Source: an uncultured Lachnospiraceae bacterium | Lineage (GTDB): Bacteria > Bacillota > Clostridia > Lachnospirales > Lachnospiraceae | Length of the DNA stretch: 13,378 bases | Direction: 5' to 3' | Assembly: GCA_910578825.1 (NCBI GenBank) | Contig: CAJTSB010000012.1 | Coordinates: forward strand, 2,501-15,878 | Part shown: positions 6,977 to 13,035 of the stretch, piece after piece | Position numbering within the stretch: position 1 is the first letter of the stretch | Layout: each line of letters opens with the position of its first letter | Translations under genes and position numbers: made by a program | Notes under the pieces: model-generated | What the model was told of the DNA's origin: nothing | The model's input: only the letters and a program-made list of their open reading frames with translations | The model's database searches: none

Positions 6977-7086
6977 GGAGGAAGGCAAATGCGTAGCATT
7001 TCTGGAATGCCTTCCGACGATTTGGCAGGGGACGCTTTGCGGCGCGTGCCAATACATTGTGGAGGAAGGCAAATGCGTAGCATTTC
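6977..7086 (+). repeat. Composite palindromic repeat, copy B (upstream of tRNA-Ser)
   Basis: Two identical 26-bp direct repeats (6977-7002 and 7061-7086, beginning GGAGGAAGGCAAATGCGTAG) flank a 47-bp unit at 7004-7050. The 47-bp unit matches the reverse complement of the unit at 4091-4137 at 41 of 47 positions. Three of the six differences are the hairpin loop, which reads TTT here and AAA in copy A when both are read in the same orientation. The element contains nested arms (GGAAGGC...GCCTTCC, AAATGC...GCATTT, GGCAGG...CGTGCC). It lies between the promoter at 6947-6974 and tRNA-Ser, so it should be transcribed as a leader. Confidence 0.85.
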
Positions 7087-7099
7087 ATACTTAAATTCT

Positions 7100-7188
7100 G
7101 GAGGAGTACCCAAGAGGCTGAAGGGTCTGGCTTCGAACACCAGTAGGTCGGTAGTCCCGGCGCGGGGGTTCAAATCCCCCCTCCTCCG
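7100..7188 (+). tRNA. tRNA-Ser, anticodon CGA
   Basis: An 89-base class II tRNA. Acceptor arms GGAGGAG (7100-7106) and CTCCTCC (7181-7187) pair perfectly, with G7188 as the discriminator base expected for serine. The D stem is CCC/GGG (7109-7111, 7123-7125). The anticodon arm 7127-7143 has loop TTCGAAC with CGA at 7134-7136, reading UCG codons; the pair next to the loop is a C-A mismatch. A long variable arm, the serine signature, pairs 7147-7151 with 7157-7161. The T arm is GGGGG-TTCAAAT-CCCCC at 7164-7180. CCA is not encoded, so it must be added after transcription. It lies 13 bp after repeat copy B and 26 bp before nagB, with no terminator in between. Confidence 0.97.
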
Positions 7189-7214
7189 TTCTAAGACTTA
7201 AAAGGAGCGATCAT

Positions 7215-7946
7215 ATGAATATTATTAAAGCGAGTGACTACAACGATTTGAGCCGTAAAGCGGCAAATATTATTTCTGCCCAGGTTATCATGAAACCCAA
7301 CTGTGTTCTGGGTCTTGCCACCGGTTCCTCTCCCGAAGGACTTTATGCCTCTCTTGTTGAGCGTTACAAACTGGGTGACCTTGACTTCTCCCAGGTGAAA
7401 TCCGTCAATCTGGACGAATACCGGGGACTGACTCACGATAATCCGCAGAGTTACTACTATTTCATGAACGAACATCTTTTTAAACATATCAATATCATAC
7501 CGGAGAACACACATGTTCCGGATGGTACGGAACCTGACGCTCAAAAGGCATGTGAACAACATGAGCAGACCATTCAGTCATTGGGCGGCATCGACTTGCA
7601 GCTGTTGGGACTCGGCAACAACGGGCACATCGGCTTTAACGAACCCGGAACCGGATTTGAAGAACTGACGCACTGTGTTGCGCTTACAGAGAGTACGATT
7701 CAGGCAAATTCCAGATTTTTTGACAAACCCGAAGATGTTCCTACCGAAGCCTACACGATGGGAATCAAAACCATCATGAACGCGAAAAAGATTTTAATTG
7801 TTGTTAATGGGAAAGGAAAGGCTGACATCGTACACAAATCCTTCTTTGGACCTGTGACAACGGAAGTTCCGGCCTCCATCCTGCAATTGCATCCGGATGT
7901 GACGCTTGTCGGTGATGAAGAGGCGTTAAGCCTTTGTCCCTTATAA
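7215..7946 (+). CDS. nagB: Glucosamine-6-phosphate deaminase
   Basis: Converts glucosamine-6-phosphate to fructose-6-phosphate and ammonia, the last step of amino-sugar catabolism. The 243-residue length is that of the short Bacillus-type NagB, which lacks the allosteric extension of the E. coli enzyme. Key motifs: LGLATGSSPEGLY at 32-44 (phosphate loop), VNLDEYRG at 64-71 with catalytic Asp67, and GLGNNGHIGFNEPGTGF at 132-148 with His138 and Glu143. The ATG at 7215 is preceded by AAAAGGAG. It starts 26 bp after tRNA-Ser, and transcripts probably begin upstream of the tRNA; tRNA 3' processing would then leave a very short leader. nagA follows after a hairpin. The product feeds directly into PfkA, encoded divergently. 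Confidence 0.97.
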   Translation: MNIIKASDYNDLSRKAANIISAQVIMKPNCVLGLATGSSPEGLYASLVERYKLGDLDFSQVKSVNLDEYRGLTHDNPQSYYYFMNEHLFKHINIIPENTHVPDGTEPDAQKACEQHEQTIQSLGGIDLQLLGLGNNGHIGFNEPGTGFEELTHCVALTESTIQANSRFFDKPEDVPTEAYTMGIKTIMNAKKILIVVNGKGKADIVHKSFFGPVTTEVPASILQLHPDVTLVGDEEALSLCPL

Positions 7947-7959
7947 GAAATGAGAATTT

Positions 7960-7999
7960 AACAGTTCAGCCACGTATTGGGCTGAACTGTTATGTTTTT
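7960..7999 (+). terminator. Intercistronic hairpin between nagB and nagA
   Basis: A perfect 12-bp stem, AACAGTTCAGCC (7960-7971) and GGCTGAACTGTT (7980-7991), with an 8-base loop, is followed by ATGTTTTT. The T-run starts three bases after the stem, so termination may be partial. It ends about 12 bases before the nagA ribosome binding site. It could lower nagA expression relative to nagB, or protect the 3' end of nagB mRNA. Confidence 0.7.
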
Positions 8000-8019
8000 G
8001 GAAGAAAGGAAGGAATCAT

Positions 8020-9162
8020 TTGAAAATCATCCATGGACTTGTCTTTCACGAAGGAAAAGGATTTGTCAAAGAAACGCTCTATACGAAACAGGACTGCTTT
8101 TCTCTGCCAACATCCGAAGATACAGAAGATACGATATTGGATGCCGAGGGCTGCTATATCATTCCGGGCCTTATCGACATCCATTTTCATGGCTGCGCGG
8201 GACATGACTTTAGCGATGCCTCTTGCGAGGGTTTGACAGCCATCGCAGAGTACCAGTTGTCGCAGGGCGTTACCTCCATCTGTCCGGCGTCCATGACACT
8301 CTCACCGGAAATACTGCGCAGCATTTGTGAATGCGGCAAAAATTTTTCCGACAAAGATGTTGCAAACGGTTCCCGACTGGTAGGCATTAATCTGGAAGGT
8401 CCTTTTATTTCCAGTGAAAGATGCGGCGCACAGAACCCCAACTTCGTTCACCCGGCAGACTTTACCCTGTTAAACGAATTACAGGATTGCGCCAACGGAC
8501 TGGTAAAACTCGTGACGCTGGCACCGGAAACACCGGGCGCCATGGATTTTATCCGCCAGGTCAAACGCTCCGCGTTGAAAGATATCTCGATTTCCCTTGG
8601 ACATACCACAAGCGATTACGATACCGCCAAAGAAGCGCTTGATTCAGGGGCAAACCACATTACCCACCTGTTTAACGCCATGCCCGCATTTACCCATCGG
8701 GCTCCCGGCGTAATCGGCGCTGCATTTGACTCTCCCGACTGTTTTGTAGAAATCATCTGCGATGGCGTCCATATCGCTCCCCCTGTCATCCGGGCTGCAT
8801 TTGCCATGTTTGGCAGTCACCGTATTGTCCTCATCAGCGACAGTATGCGCGCAACAGGACTCTCAGACGGAAATTACACGCTGGGGGGGCTTGACGTAAC
8901 AGTAAACGGTAAGCACGCCACGCTAAAAGACGGTACGCTGGCTGGTTCTGTCACAAATTTATCAGACTGCCTGCGGTGCGCAGTCTCCATGGGAATCCCT
9001 CTGGAGGACGCCATACTATGCGCTACCATCAATCCGGCGCGCGCGATTGGCATAGATTCTGATTATGGAACTCTTACGCCAGGGAAAGTCGCAGATTTCC
9101 TGCTGTTAGATAAAGACCTGCACCTGGTTGGCGTATATAAGAACGGACAAAAAGTGAAATAA
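8020..9162 (+). CDS. nagA: N-acetylglucosamine-6-phosphate deacetylase
   Basis: Removes acetate from N-acetylglucosamine-6-phosphate to give glucosamine-6-phosphate, the substrate of NagB. This 380-residue member of the amidohydrolase superfamily has HFHG at 55-58 (metal-site HxH), LEGPF at 125-129 with metal ligand Glu126, LGHTTSDY with His195, THLFNAM with His216, DGVHIAP with His251, and SDSM with the catalytic Asp274. The start is TTG at 8020, backed by AAGGAAGG upstream; the first internal Met is far too late (residue 92). It lies 73 bp after nagB, behind the hairpin. The C-terminal GTLTPGKVADFLLLDKD is typical of the superfamily. The TTG start plus upstream hairpin suggest lower expression than nagB. 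Confidence 0.97.
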   Translation: MKIIHGLVFHEGKGFVKETLYTKQDCFSLPTSEDTEDTILDAEGCYIIPGLIDIHFHGCAGHDFSDASCEGLTAIAEYQLSQGVTSICPASMTLSPEILRSICECGKNFSDKDVANGSRLVGINLEGPFISSERCGAQNPNFVHPADFTLLNELQDCANGLVKLVTLAPETPGAMDFIRQVKRSALKDISISLGHTTSDYDTAKEALDSGANHITHLFNAMPAFTHRAPGVIGAAFDSPDCFVEIICDGVHIAPPVIRAAFAMFGSHRIVLISDSMRATGLSDGNYTLGGLDVTVNGKHATLKDGTLAGSVTNLSDCLRCAVSMGIPLEDAILCATINPARAIGIDSDYGTLTPGKVADFLLLDKDLHLVGVYKNGQKVK

Positions 9163-9180
9163 AATAATATTTACGACAAT

Positions 9181-9232
9181 AAAATCCGGGCGTCAAAACG
9201 CGGTTAAAACCTTCCGCATCCTGACGCCCGGA
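9181..9232 (-). terminator. Terminator between convergent nagA and carbonic anhydrase genes
   Basis: An 11-bp perfect stem, TCCGGGCGTCA (9185-9195) and TGACGCCCGGA (9222-9232), encloses a loop with a smaller GCGG/CCGC arm. Read on the minus strand, the stem runs straight into TTTT (9181-9184), so it fits best as the terminator of the carbonic anhydrase gene. On the plus strand only AT-rich sequence follows, making it a weaker terminator for nagA. Confidence 0.75.
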
Positions 9233-9244
9233 ATGCTATGTAAA

Positions 9245-9817
9245 TTAATCTAAAAATTCTACCTTACCACTGTCAATATGGTACATGGCTCCACATACTT
9301 TGAGACCACCCTGCGCCTCAAGCTCCTTAATATCCAGGCTATCCTTGATAATGGAAACGCTTCGCTCTACATTTAAACAACATGCACGGGTCTCATCCTT
9401 CTCGTCCCCAATTGCCTTACGAATTTCATCTGTTATGAATTTCACATATCCGTCTGGCTCTGAAGTAAGCGCTGCACCTACCGCTCCACAGTGAGTATGT
9501 CCCAGTACAACTACCAATGCGCTCTTCAAATGTCCTGCCGCATACTCCACACTGCCAAGCTGATGTTTGTCCATGACGTTTCCTGCCACACGAATTACAA
9601 ACAGTTCACCGATTCCAGCTGAAAAGATACTCTCCGGAACCACCCTTGAATCAGAGCAGGTGATAACAATCGCGTATGGTACCTGACCTTCCTCGCACGT
9701 CTTCTTTCGAATCTGTACGGATACATCTCCCGGATTCGTCTTCGCCTCAAGATAACGCTGATTGCCCTCTTTTAATTTCTCCATTGCCTCTGCTGCTGAT
9801 AAATTCGTATTTCCCAT
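9245..9817 (-). CDS. Beta-class carbonic anhydrase
   Basis: Interconverts carbon dioxide and bicarbonate, supplying bicarbonate for carboxylations. The 190-residue protein shows the beta-class zinc site: CSDSR with Cys54 and the Asp56/Arg58 dyad, then GHTHCGAV with His107 and Cys110. RVAGNV (76-81), SVEYAAGHL (89-97) and the C-terminal GAMYHIDSGKVEFL are also standard. It is cytoplasmic, with no signal peptide. The ATG at 9817 follows GGAGGAAG. A clear promoter lies at 9864-9892 and a hairpin terminator at 9181-9232, so this is a single-gene transcript. Nothing is missing from the active site. Confidence 0.96.
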   Translation of the reverse strand: MGNTNLSAAEAMEKLKEGNQRYLEAKTNPGDVSVQIRKKTCEEGQVPYAIVITCSDSRVVPESIFSAGIGELFVIRVAGNVMDKHQLGSVEYAAGHLKSALVVVLGHTHCGAVGAALTSEPDGYVKFITDEIRKAIGDEKDETRACCLNVERSVSIIKDSLDIKELEAQGGLKVCGAMYHIDSGKVEFLD

Positions 9818-9863
9818 ACTTTCACTTCCTCCGTTATTTTATTTTATAAATTGTTACCTGAAC

Positions 9864-9892
9864 ATTATACCAAAAAAAATTTTAACTTGCAA
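9864..9892 (-). promoter_or_regulatory. Sigma-A promoter of the carbonic anhydrase gene
   Basis: On the minus strand, TTGCAA (9887-9892) and TATAAT (9864-9869) are separated by exactly 17 bp, with a T-tract in the spacer. The -10 lies about 46 bases upstream of the ATG at 9817. Confidence 0.78.
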
Positions 9893-9920
9893 TTTGAATA
9901 AAAAAATGATAGAGTAACTT

Positions 9921-9950
9921 TTGTGAACAAATGATGTTCATAATTATAAC
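9921..9950 (+). promoter_or_regulatory. Promoter of the lipoprotein gene with internal dyad
   Basis: TTGTGA (9921-9926) and TATAAC (9945-9950) are 18 bp apart. The spacer and the -35 end contain a perfect dyad, TGAACA (9924-9929) and TGTTCA (9935-9940) with 5 bases between, where a dimeric regulator could block RNA polymerase. The lipoprotein ATG is 42 bases downstream. Confidence 0.55.
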
Positions 9951-9991
9951 ATATCAACATAATCTATATGAAGGAAAATGGAGGAGACAAC

Positions 9992-10396
9992 ATGAAAAAA
10001 CATATTTCAATTCTCATGCTTGCAGTTATGATGGTAATGGTTCTGGCAGGATGTGGCGGCGGTGCCGACAAGAGCGACGCTCCGGTAGTCGGCGACTGGA
10101 AAATGACCACAGTTGAGGCAATGGGACAGACCGCAAACATTGAAGAATATGCTACTATGACCGGAATGAGCGCTGACGATGTAAAAATGAATTTGTCCAT
10201 CAAGGGTGACGGCACATTCACGATTGATGCCGGCAGCATATTTGGCGGAGCATCCGGAGAGGGCAAATGGGATTACAAAGAGCCTACTCTCACACTTGAC
10301 TATGAAGGCAAGACAACATGCGAGTACAAAGACGGTAAACTGGTTATGAGCCTGGAAGAAGGCGGACAGTCCGTATCCGTAACATTCGAAAAATAA
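9992..10396 (+). CDS. Small lipoprotein, lipocalin-like beta domain
   Basis: The ATG at 9992 is chosen over the in-frame ATG at 9968 because GGAGGA sits directly upstream and because it gives a proper signal peptide: MKK, a hydrophobic core (ISILMLAVMMVMV) and the lipobox LAGC, with Cys20 as the lipidated residue. The mature part (about 115 residues) begins with a Gly/Asp/Ser-rich tether, then GDWKMTTVE, a helix-like stretch (TANIEEYATMTGMSADDVKM), and antiparallel strands (NLSIKGDGTFTID, GKWDYKEPTLTLDYEG, CEYKDGKLVMSLEEGG, SVSVTF). This strand pattern, opening with G-x-W, resembles lipocalin-like domains in Bacteroidetes and Firmicutes lipoproteins. No ligand or function can be assigned. It is monocistronic, between its own promoter and a strong terminator. 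Confidence 0.85.
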   Translation: MKKHISILMLAVMMVMVLAGCGGGADKSDAPVVGDWKMTTVEAMGQTANIEEYATMTGMSADDVKMNLSIKGDGTFTIDAGSIFGGASGEGKWDYKEPTLTLDYEGKTTCEYKDGKLVMSLEEGGQSVSVTFEK

Positions 10397-10437
10397 TTTA
10401 TAACATAATTTCCCTGTCATACATATCAGGGCACGAG

Positions 10438-10484
10438 ATAAAGTGTGCATATCCGGTAAAATCCGGTTGCACACTTTATTTTTG
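10438..10484 (+). terminator. Rho-independent terminator after the lipoprotein gene
   Basis: A perfect 12-bp stem, ATAAAGTGTGCA (10438-10449) and TGCACACTTTAT (10468-10479), has an inner CCGG/CCGG pair in the loop and is followed immediately by TTTT. A smaller stem, CCCTG/CAGGG, precedes it at 10412-10431. Confidence 0.88.
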
Positions 10485-10545
10485 CCATGGCATATTTTTC
10501 TGGTTGTTTTCATAGGATATAGAAACATCTATGGGAGTATATAAA

Positions 10546-11814
10546 ATGTCTGAATTCCATCGAATGATTACTTATCTTTATTTATATGAGCAGGGAACAA
10601 AAAGTCGAAATACAGGTTTCGCCAAAGTTGAGAAAAGAGAACAGCGATGCCTTCTCGAAATACATATGAAGAACACCGGATGCAGTCTGTCTCCTGTCCC
10701 GGTATATTTTTATGTCCAAAAAGAATCACAATTGGCAGGAATTCCACTTGGAAATTTCAGCCTTACCAGAGGAAGCGGCGACTTCAAAACAATTTTGGAT
10801 GCAAAAAACATAAAAGACAGCGGCTACGAGCTGGATAACGTGAAAGGAATTTATATTCCACTTACCGAAGAAATGATGTTAGTCAGCCAATGGGATGACG
10901 ATGAATTCCGCCCGGAAATCTTTGCTGAAATTACGGAGACAGAAACGAACATTTCTCATTCAGAAAAAGAGCCGCAAGCTTTGCAGGCAGCGGAAAACCA
11001 TGCCTCCACGCATGAGAAAACAGATAATGCTCCGGCAAAGGAACCGATGAATTCTGCTCCGGCACCGGACATCAGCGAAATCACGCCTGATACGGCTGAA
11101 ACGCCCACAAAACCTGACTCACAACAGCAACAGACAACATCTTCTCCGGCTGCGGAGCCGCAGGTTTCCAGTCAGTCACAGAAAGAATCGTCATCTCAAC
11201 ATATAGAAAATGATATCTTACATCAAGATGCGGAAGAACCCACAGAAAAACCGACCGATGCTTTGAAAGCAGTGGAGGCTTTGCCGCGCTCCTTTGATAG
11301 AACCGCAGGTTTTCATACGGTAACAGGAAAAGAAACGCATACCTCAAGACAAAATCCAAAAACACCCAAACTTCCCGGCACCGAACAGCCTCCCCAGAGT
11401 TCTCAGGCTGACGCGCCGGAGGACTGGGACCTGCGCTGGCGTTTTATTCTGGAAAACTATCCGGTCATGACGCCCTTTGCCGGAGATGAAAACACGCTCT
11501 GCGTGCGAATGGAATTAAAAGATTTAAGACAGCTCCCCAAACAGTTTTGGTATCTGGGCAACAACAGTTTTCTTCTCCACGGATTCTTCAACTACCGCTA
11601 CTTTATCCTTGGCATGACGGAAGAATTTGGCGTAAAGAAATGGTTTATCGGCGTCCCGGGCGTATTCCAGAATCCAGAACGGGTCATGGCCGCATTGTTC
11701 GGATTTCCGGAATTTCGCAGTGAAAAACAATCAGCCATCAATACCGGTGAATTCGGCTACTGGTATCGCTACCTGAACGAACTGTCAGAGCCTGCCAACA
11801 ACAGCCATTCCTGA
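10546..11814 (+). CDS. DUF6128-like protein with a long disordered middle
   Basis: The ATG at 10546 (MSEFHRMITYLYLYEQG) is preferred over the in-frame ATG at 10531 because GGGAG lies eight bases upstream of it; this gives 422 residues. Residues 1-127 form a compact beta-rich domain (NTGFAKVEKRE, CLLEIHMKNTG, VPVYFYVQKE). Residues about 128-290 are rich in Glu, Pro, Ser, Thr and Gln and look disordered. Residues 293-412 form a second compact domain, highly aromatic (WDLRWRFILENYPVMTPF, FWYLGNNSFLLHGFFNYRYF, GVPGVF, GEFGYWYRY). I recall this two-domain layout as a Lachnospiraceae family labelled DUF6128; the number is from memory. There is no signal peptide or membrane segment, so it should be cytoplasmic. 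Function is unknown. It converges with the GNAT gene, 25 bp apart, with no clear terminator. Confidence 0.8.
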   Translation: MSEFHRMITYLYLYEQGTKSRNTGFAKVEKREQRCLLEIHMKNTGCSLSPVPVYFYVQKESQLAGIPLGNFSLTRGSGDFKTILDAKNIKDSGYELDNVKGIYIPLTEEMMLVSQWDDDEFRPEIFAEITETETNISHSEKEPQALQAAENHASTHEKTDNAPAKEPMNSAPAPDISEITPDTAETPTKPDSQQQQTTSSPAAEPQVSSQSQKESSSQHIENDILHQDAEEPTEKPTDALKAVEALPRSFDRTAGFHTVTGKETHTSRQNPKTPKLPGTEQPPQSSQADAPEDWDLRWRFILENYPVMTPFAGDENTLCVRMELKDLRQLPKQFWYLGNNSFLLHGFFNYRYFILGMTEEFGVKKWFIGVPGVFQNPERVMAALFGFPEFRSEKQSAINTGEFGYWYRYLNELSEPANNSHS

Positions 11815-11839
11815 AATGTCGTTCGAAAAATAACTTCAG

Positions 11840-12412
11840 TCATAAAAATCCTAACAGGAGCTTTGCCTCCTCTGCCAGCAGAGCGTACACCTCGTGGTCT
11901 CTCCAACATCCATGCAGCTTTACGCTCTGCCTTCTGGTGCCTTCCCACGCAAATCCCAATCGTTCTAGCAATTTTCGGGAAGGCTTATTCTCCGGCAACG
12001 TACATGCCTCAATCCGATGCAGGTTCATTTCCACAAAAGCAATCTCCAGACATTGCACAATACTTTCCCTCGCATACCCGCGCCCCCAAAATTCACGGTC
12101 AAATTTATAGCCCAGTATGGCCGAGCAAAAAAAATCATACCGAATCCCCTGTAAAGACACTGTACCGATAATCCGTTCCGGTTCCGTTTTCTCCGACACC
12201 CAGAAACGAACTGCAGATTGTTTTACTGCCAGATTATACTCACATTGCAGCAACGTTTTATGATACTGCTCTGTATAAAAATTCTTCGACCGCTCTACCT
12301 CATATGGCTCAAAAACCTCCCGGTTATTCTGATAAAACTTCAGAACCCTGTCCGCCGCTGCGTCTGTCAGAACCTGTAACACCAGTCGGTCGGTTTCATA
12401 TTTCATCTTCAT
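11840..12412 (-). CDS. GNAT family N-acetyltransferase (RimJ/RimL type)
   Basis: An acetyl-CoA-dependent acetyltransferase of the GNAT superfamily, close in pattern to RimJ/RimL enzymes that modify ribosomal protein N-termini, although the substrate cannot be predicted. Visible motifs: the N-terminal YETDRLVLQVLTDAAADRVLKFY; strand FWVSEKTEPERIIGTVSL; GYKFDREFWGRGYARESI, where RGYA is the acetyl-CoA pyrophosphate loop; NLHRIEACTLPENKPSRKLLERLGF, the classic RimJ/L signature; and EVYALLAEE. Three in-frame ATGs (12418, 12412, 12406) are possible. AGGA lies eight bases from the one at 12412, which I use; the protein is 190 residues from there. It is flanked by convergent DUF6128-like and divergent tadA genes, so it is probably transcribed alone. 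Confidence 0.92.
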   Translation of the reverse strand: MKMKYETDRLVLQVLTDAAADRVLKFYQNNREVFEPYEVERSKNFYTEQYHKTLLQCEYNLAVKQSAVRFWVSEKTEPERIIGTVSLQGIRYDFFCSAILGYKFDREFWGRGYARESIVQCLEIAFVEMNLHRIEACTLPENKPSRKLLERLGFAWEGTRRQSVKLHGCWRDHEVYALLAEEAKLLLGFL

Positions 12413-12496
12413 TTGCATAATCCTTTGCTGTGATTTATACTGTTATCCGTAAACATCTACCACGCCTATTTTATCACAACCCACACAGGAGTGCAC

Positions 12497-12970
12497 ATGG
12501 AACATAAAGAAAAATTTATGAAAGAAGCCATCCGCCAGGCAAAAAAGGCAGAAAAAATTGATGAAGTACCAATCGGCTGCGTAATCGTATATGAAGGAAA
12601 AATCATTGCCCGCGGCTACAACCGCAGGAATATTGACAAAAATACACTTGCTCACGCTGAATTATCCGCCATAAAAAAAGCCAGCAAAAAACTAGGGGAC
12701 TGGCGTCTTGAGGGCTGCACCATGTATGTAACCTTAGAGCCCTGCCAGATGTGCGCCGGAGCCATCGTTCAGGCAAGAATAGATAAAGTTGTCATTGGCA
12801 GTATGAATCCCAAGGCTGGCTGCGCCGGATCGGTGCTGAATTTGCTGCAGATTTCTTCATTTAACCATCAGGTAGAGATAGAGCGCGGCGTTCTGGAAGA
12901 AGAATGCTCCCTAATGCTGAGTGGCTTTTTTAAAAATTTAAGGGAAAGAAAGCGACAGGAACGGGAATAA
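12497..12970 (+). CDS. tadA: tRNA-specific adenosine deaminase
   Basis: Deaminates the wobble adenosine (A34) of tRNA-Arg(ACG) to inosine, allowing it to read CGU, CGC and CGA. The zinc deaminase motifs are intact: HAE at 53-55 (zinc ligand His53, catalytic Glu55) and PCQMC at 82-86 (zinc ligands Cys83, Cys86). Other family landmarks are EVPIGCVIV (23-31), RGYNRR, LEGCTMYVTLEPC and SMNPKAGCAGS. The ATG at 12497 is five bases after AGGAG; an in-frame GTG at 12491 overlaps that site and is unlikely. Length is 157 residues, normal for TadA. In Bacillus, tadA sits just before the SRP RNA gene and dnaX; here it is about 6.7 kb from dnaX on the opposite strand, and no SRP RNA was seen. Confidence 0.97.
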   Translation: MEHKEKFMKEAIRQAKKAEKIDEVPIGCVIVYEGKIIARGYNRRNIDKNTLAHAELSAIKKASKKLGDWRLEGCTMYVTLEPCQMCAGAIVQARIDKVVIGSMNPKAGCAGSVLNLLQISSFNHQVEIERGVLEEECSLMLSGFFKNLRERKRQERE

Positions 12971-12971
12971 A

Positions 12972-12997
12972 TGTAACAGATCAGCCCGTATGTTACA
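12972..12997. other. Short inverted repeat after tadA
   Basis: TGTAACA (12972-12978) and TGTTACA (12991-12997) form a 7-bp stem one base after the tadA stop. On the plus strand an A-run follows; on the minus strand TTTATT follows. It is a weak terminator candidate, better for minus-strand transcription arriving from the right-edge open frame. Confidence 0.35.
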
Positions 12998-13035
12998 AAA
13001 TAGCCTTATTTCATGGAAGATATAAAAATTATTTT

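Noticed and set aside
6989..7201. A 70-codon plus-strand frame with a strong ribosome binding site as a protein gene
   Set aside because: It is made of repeat copy B followed by tRNA-Ser read through in frame; the tRNA fold explains the second half fully. Kept only as a finding about the repeat.
12971..13035. SRP (4.5S/scRNA) gene downstream of tadA, as in Bacillus
   Set aside because: The region is AT-rich, has only a weak 7-bp stem, and lacks the conserved SRP Alu/helix 8 sequence such as the GGTCAGG and GGAAGC segments.
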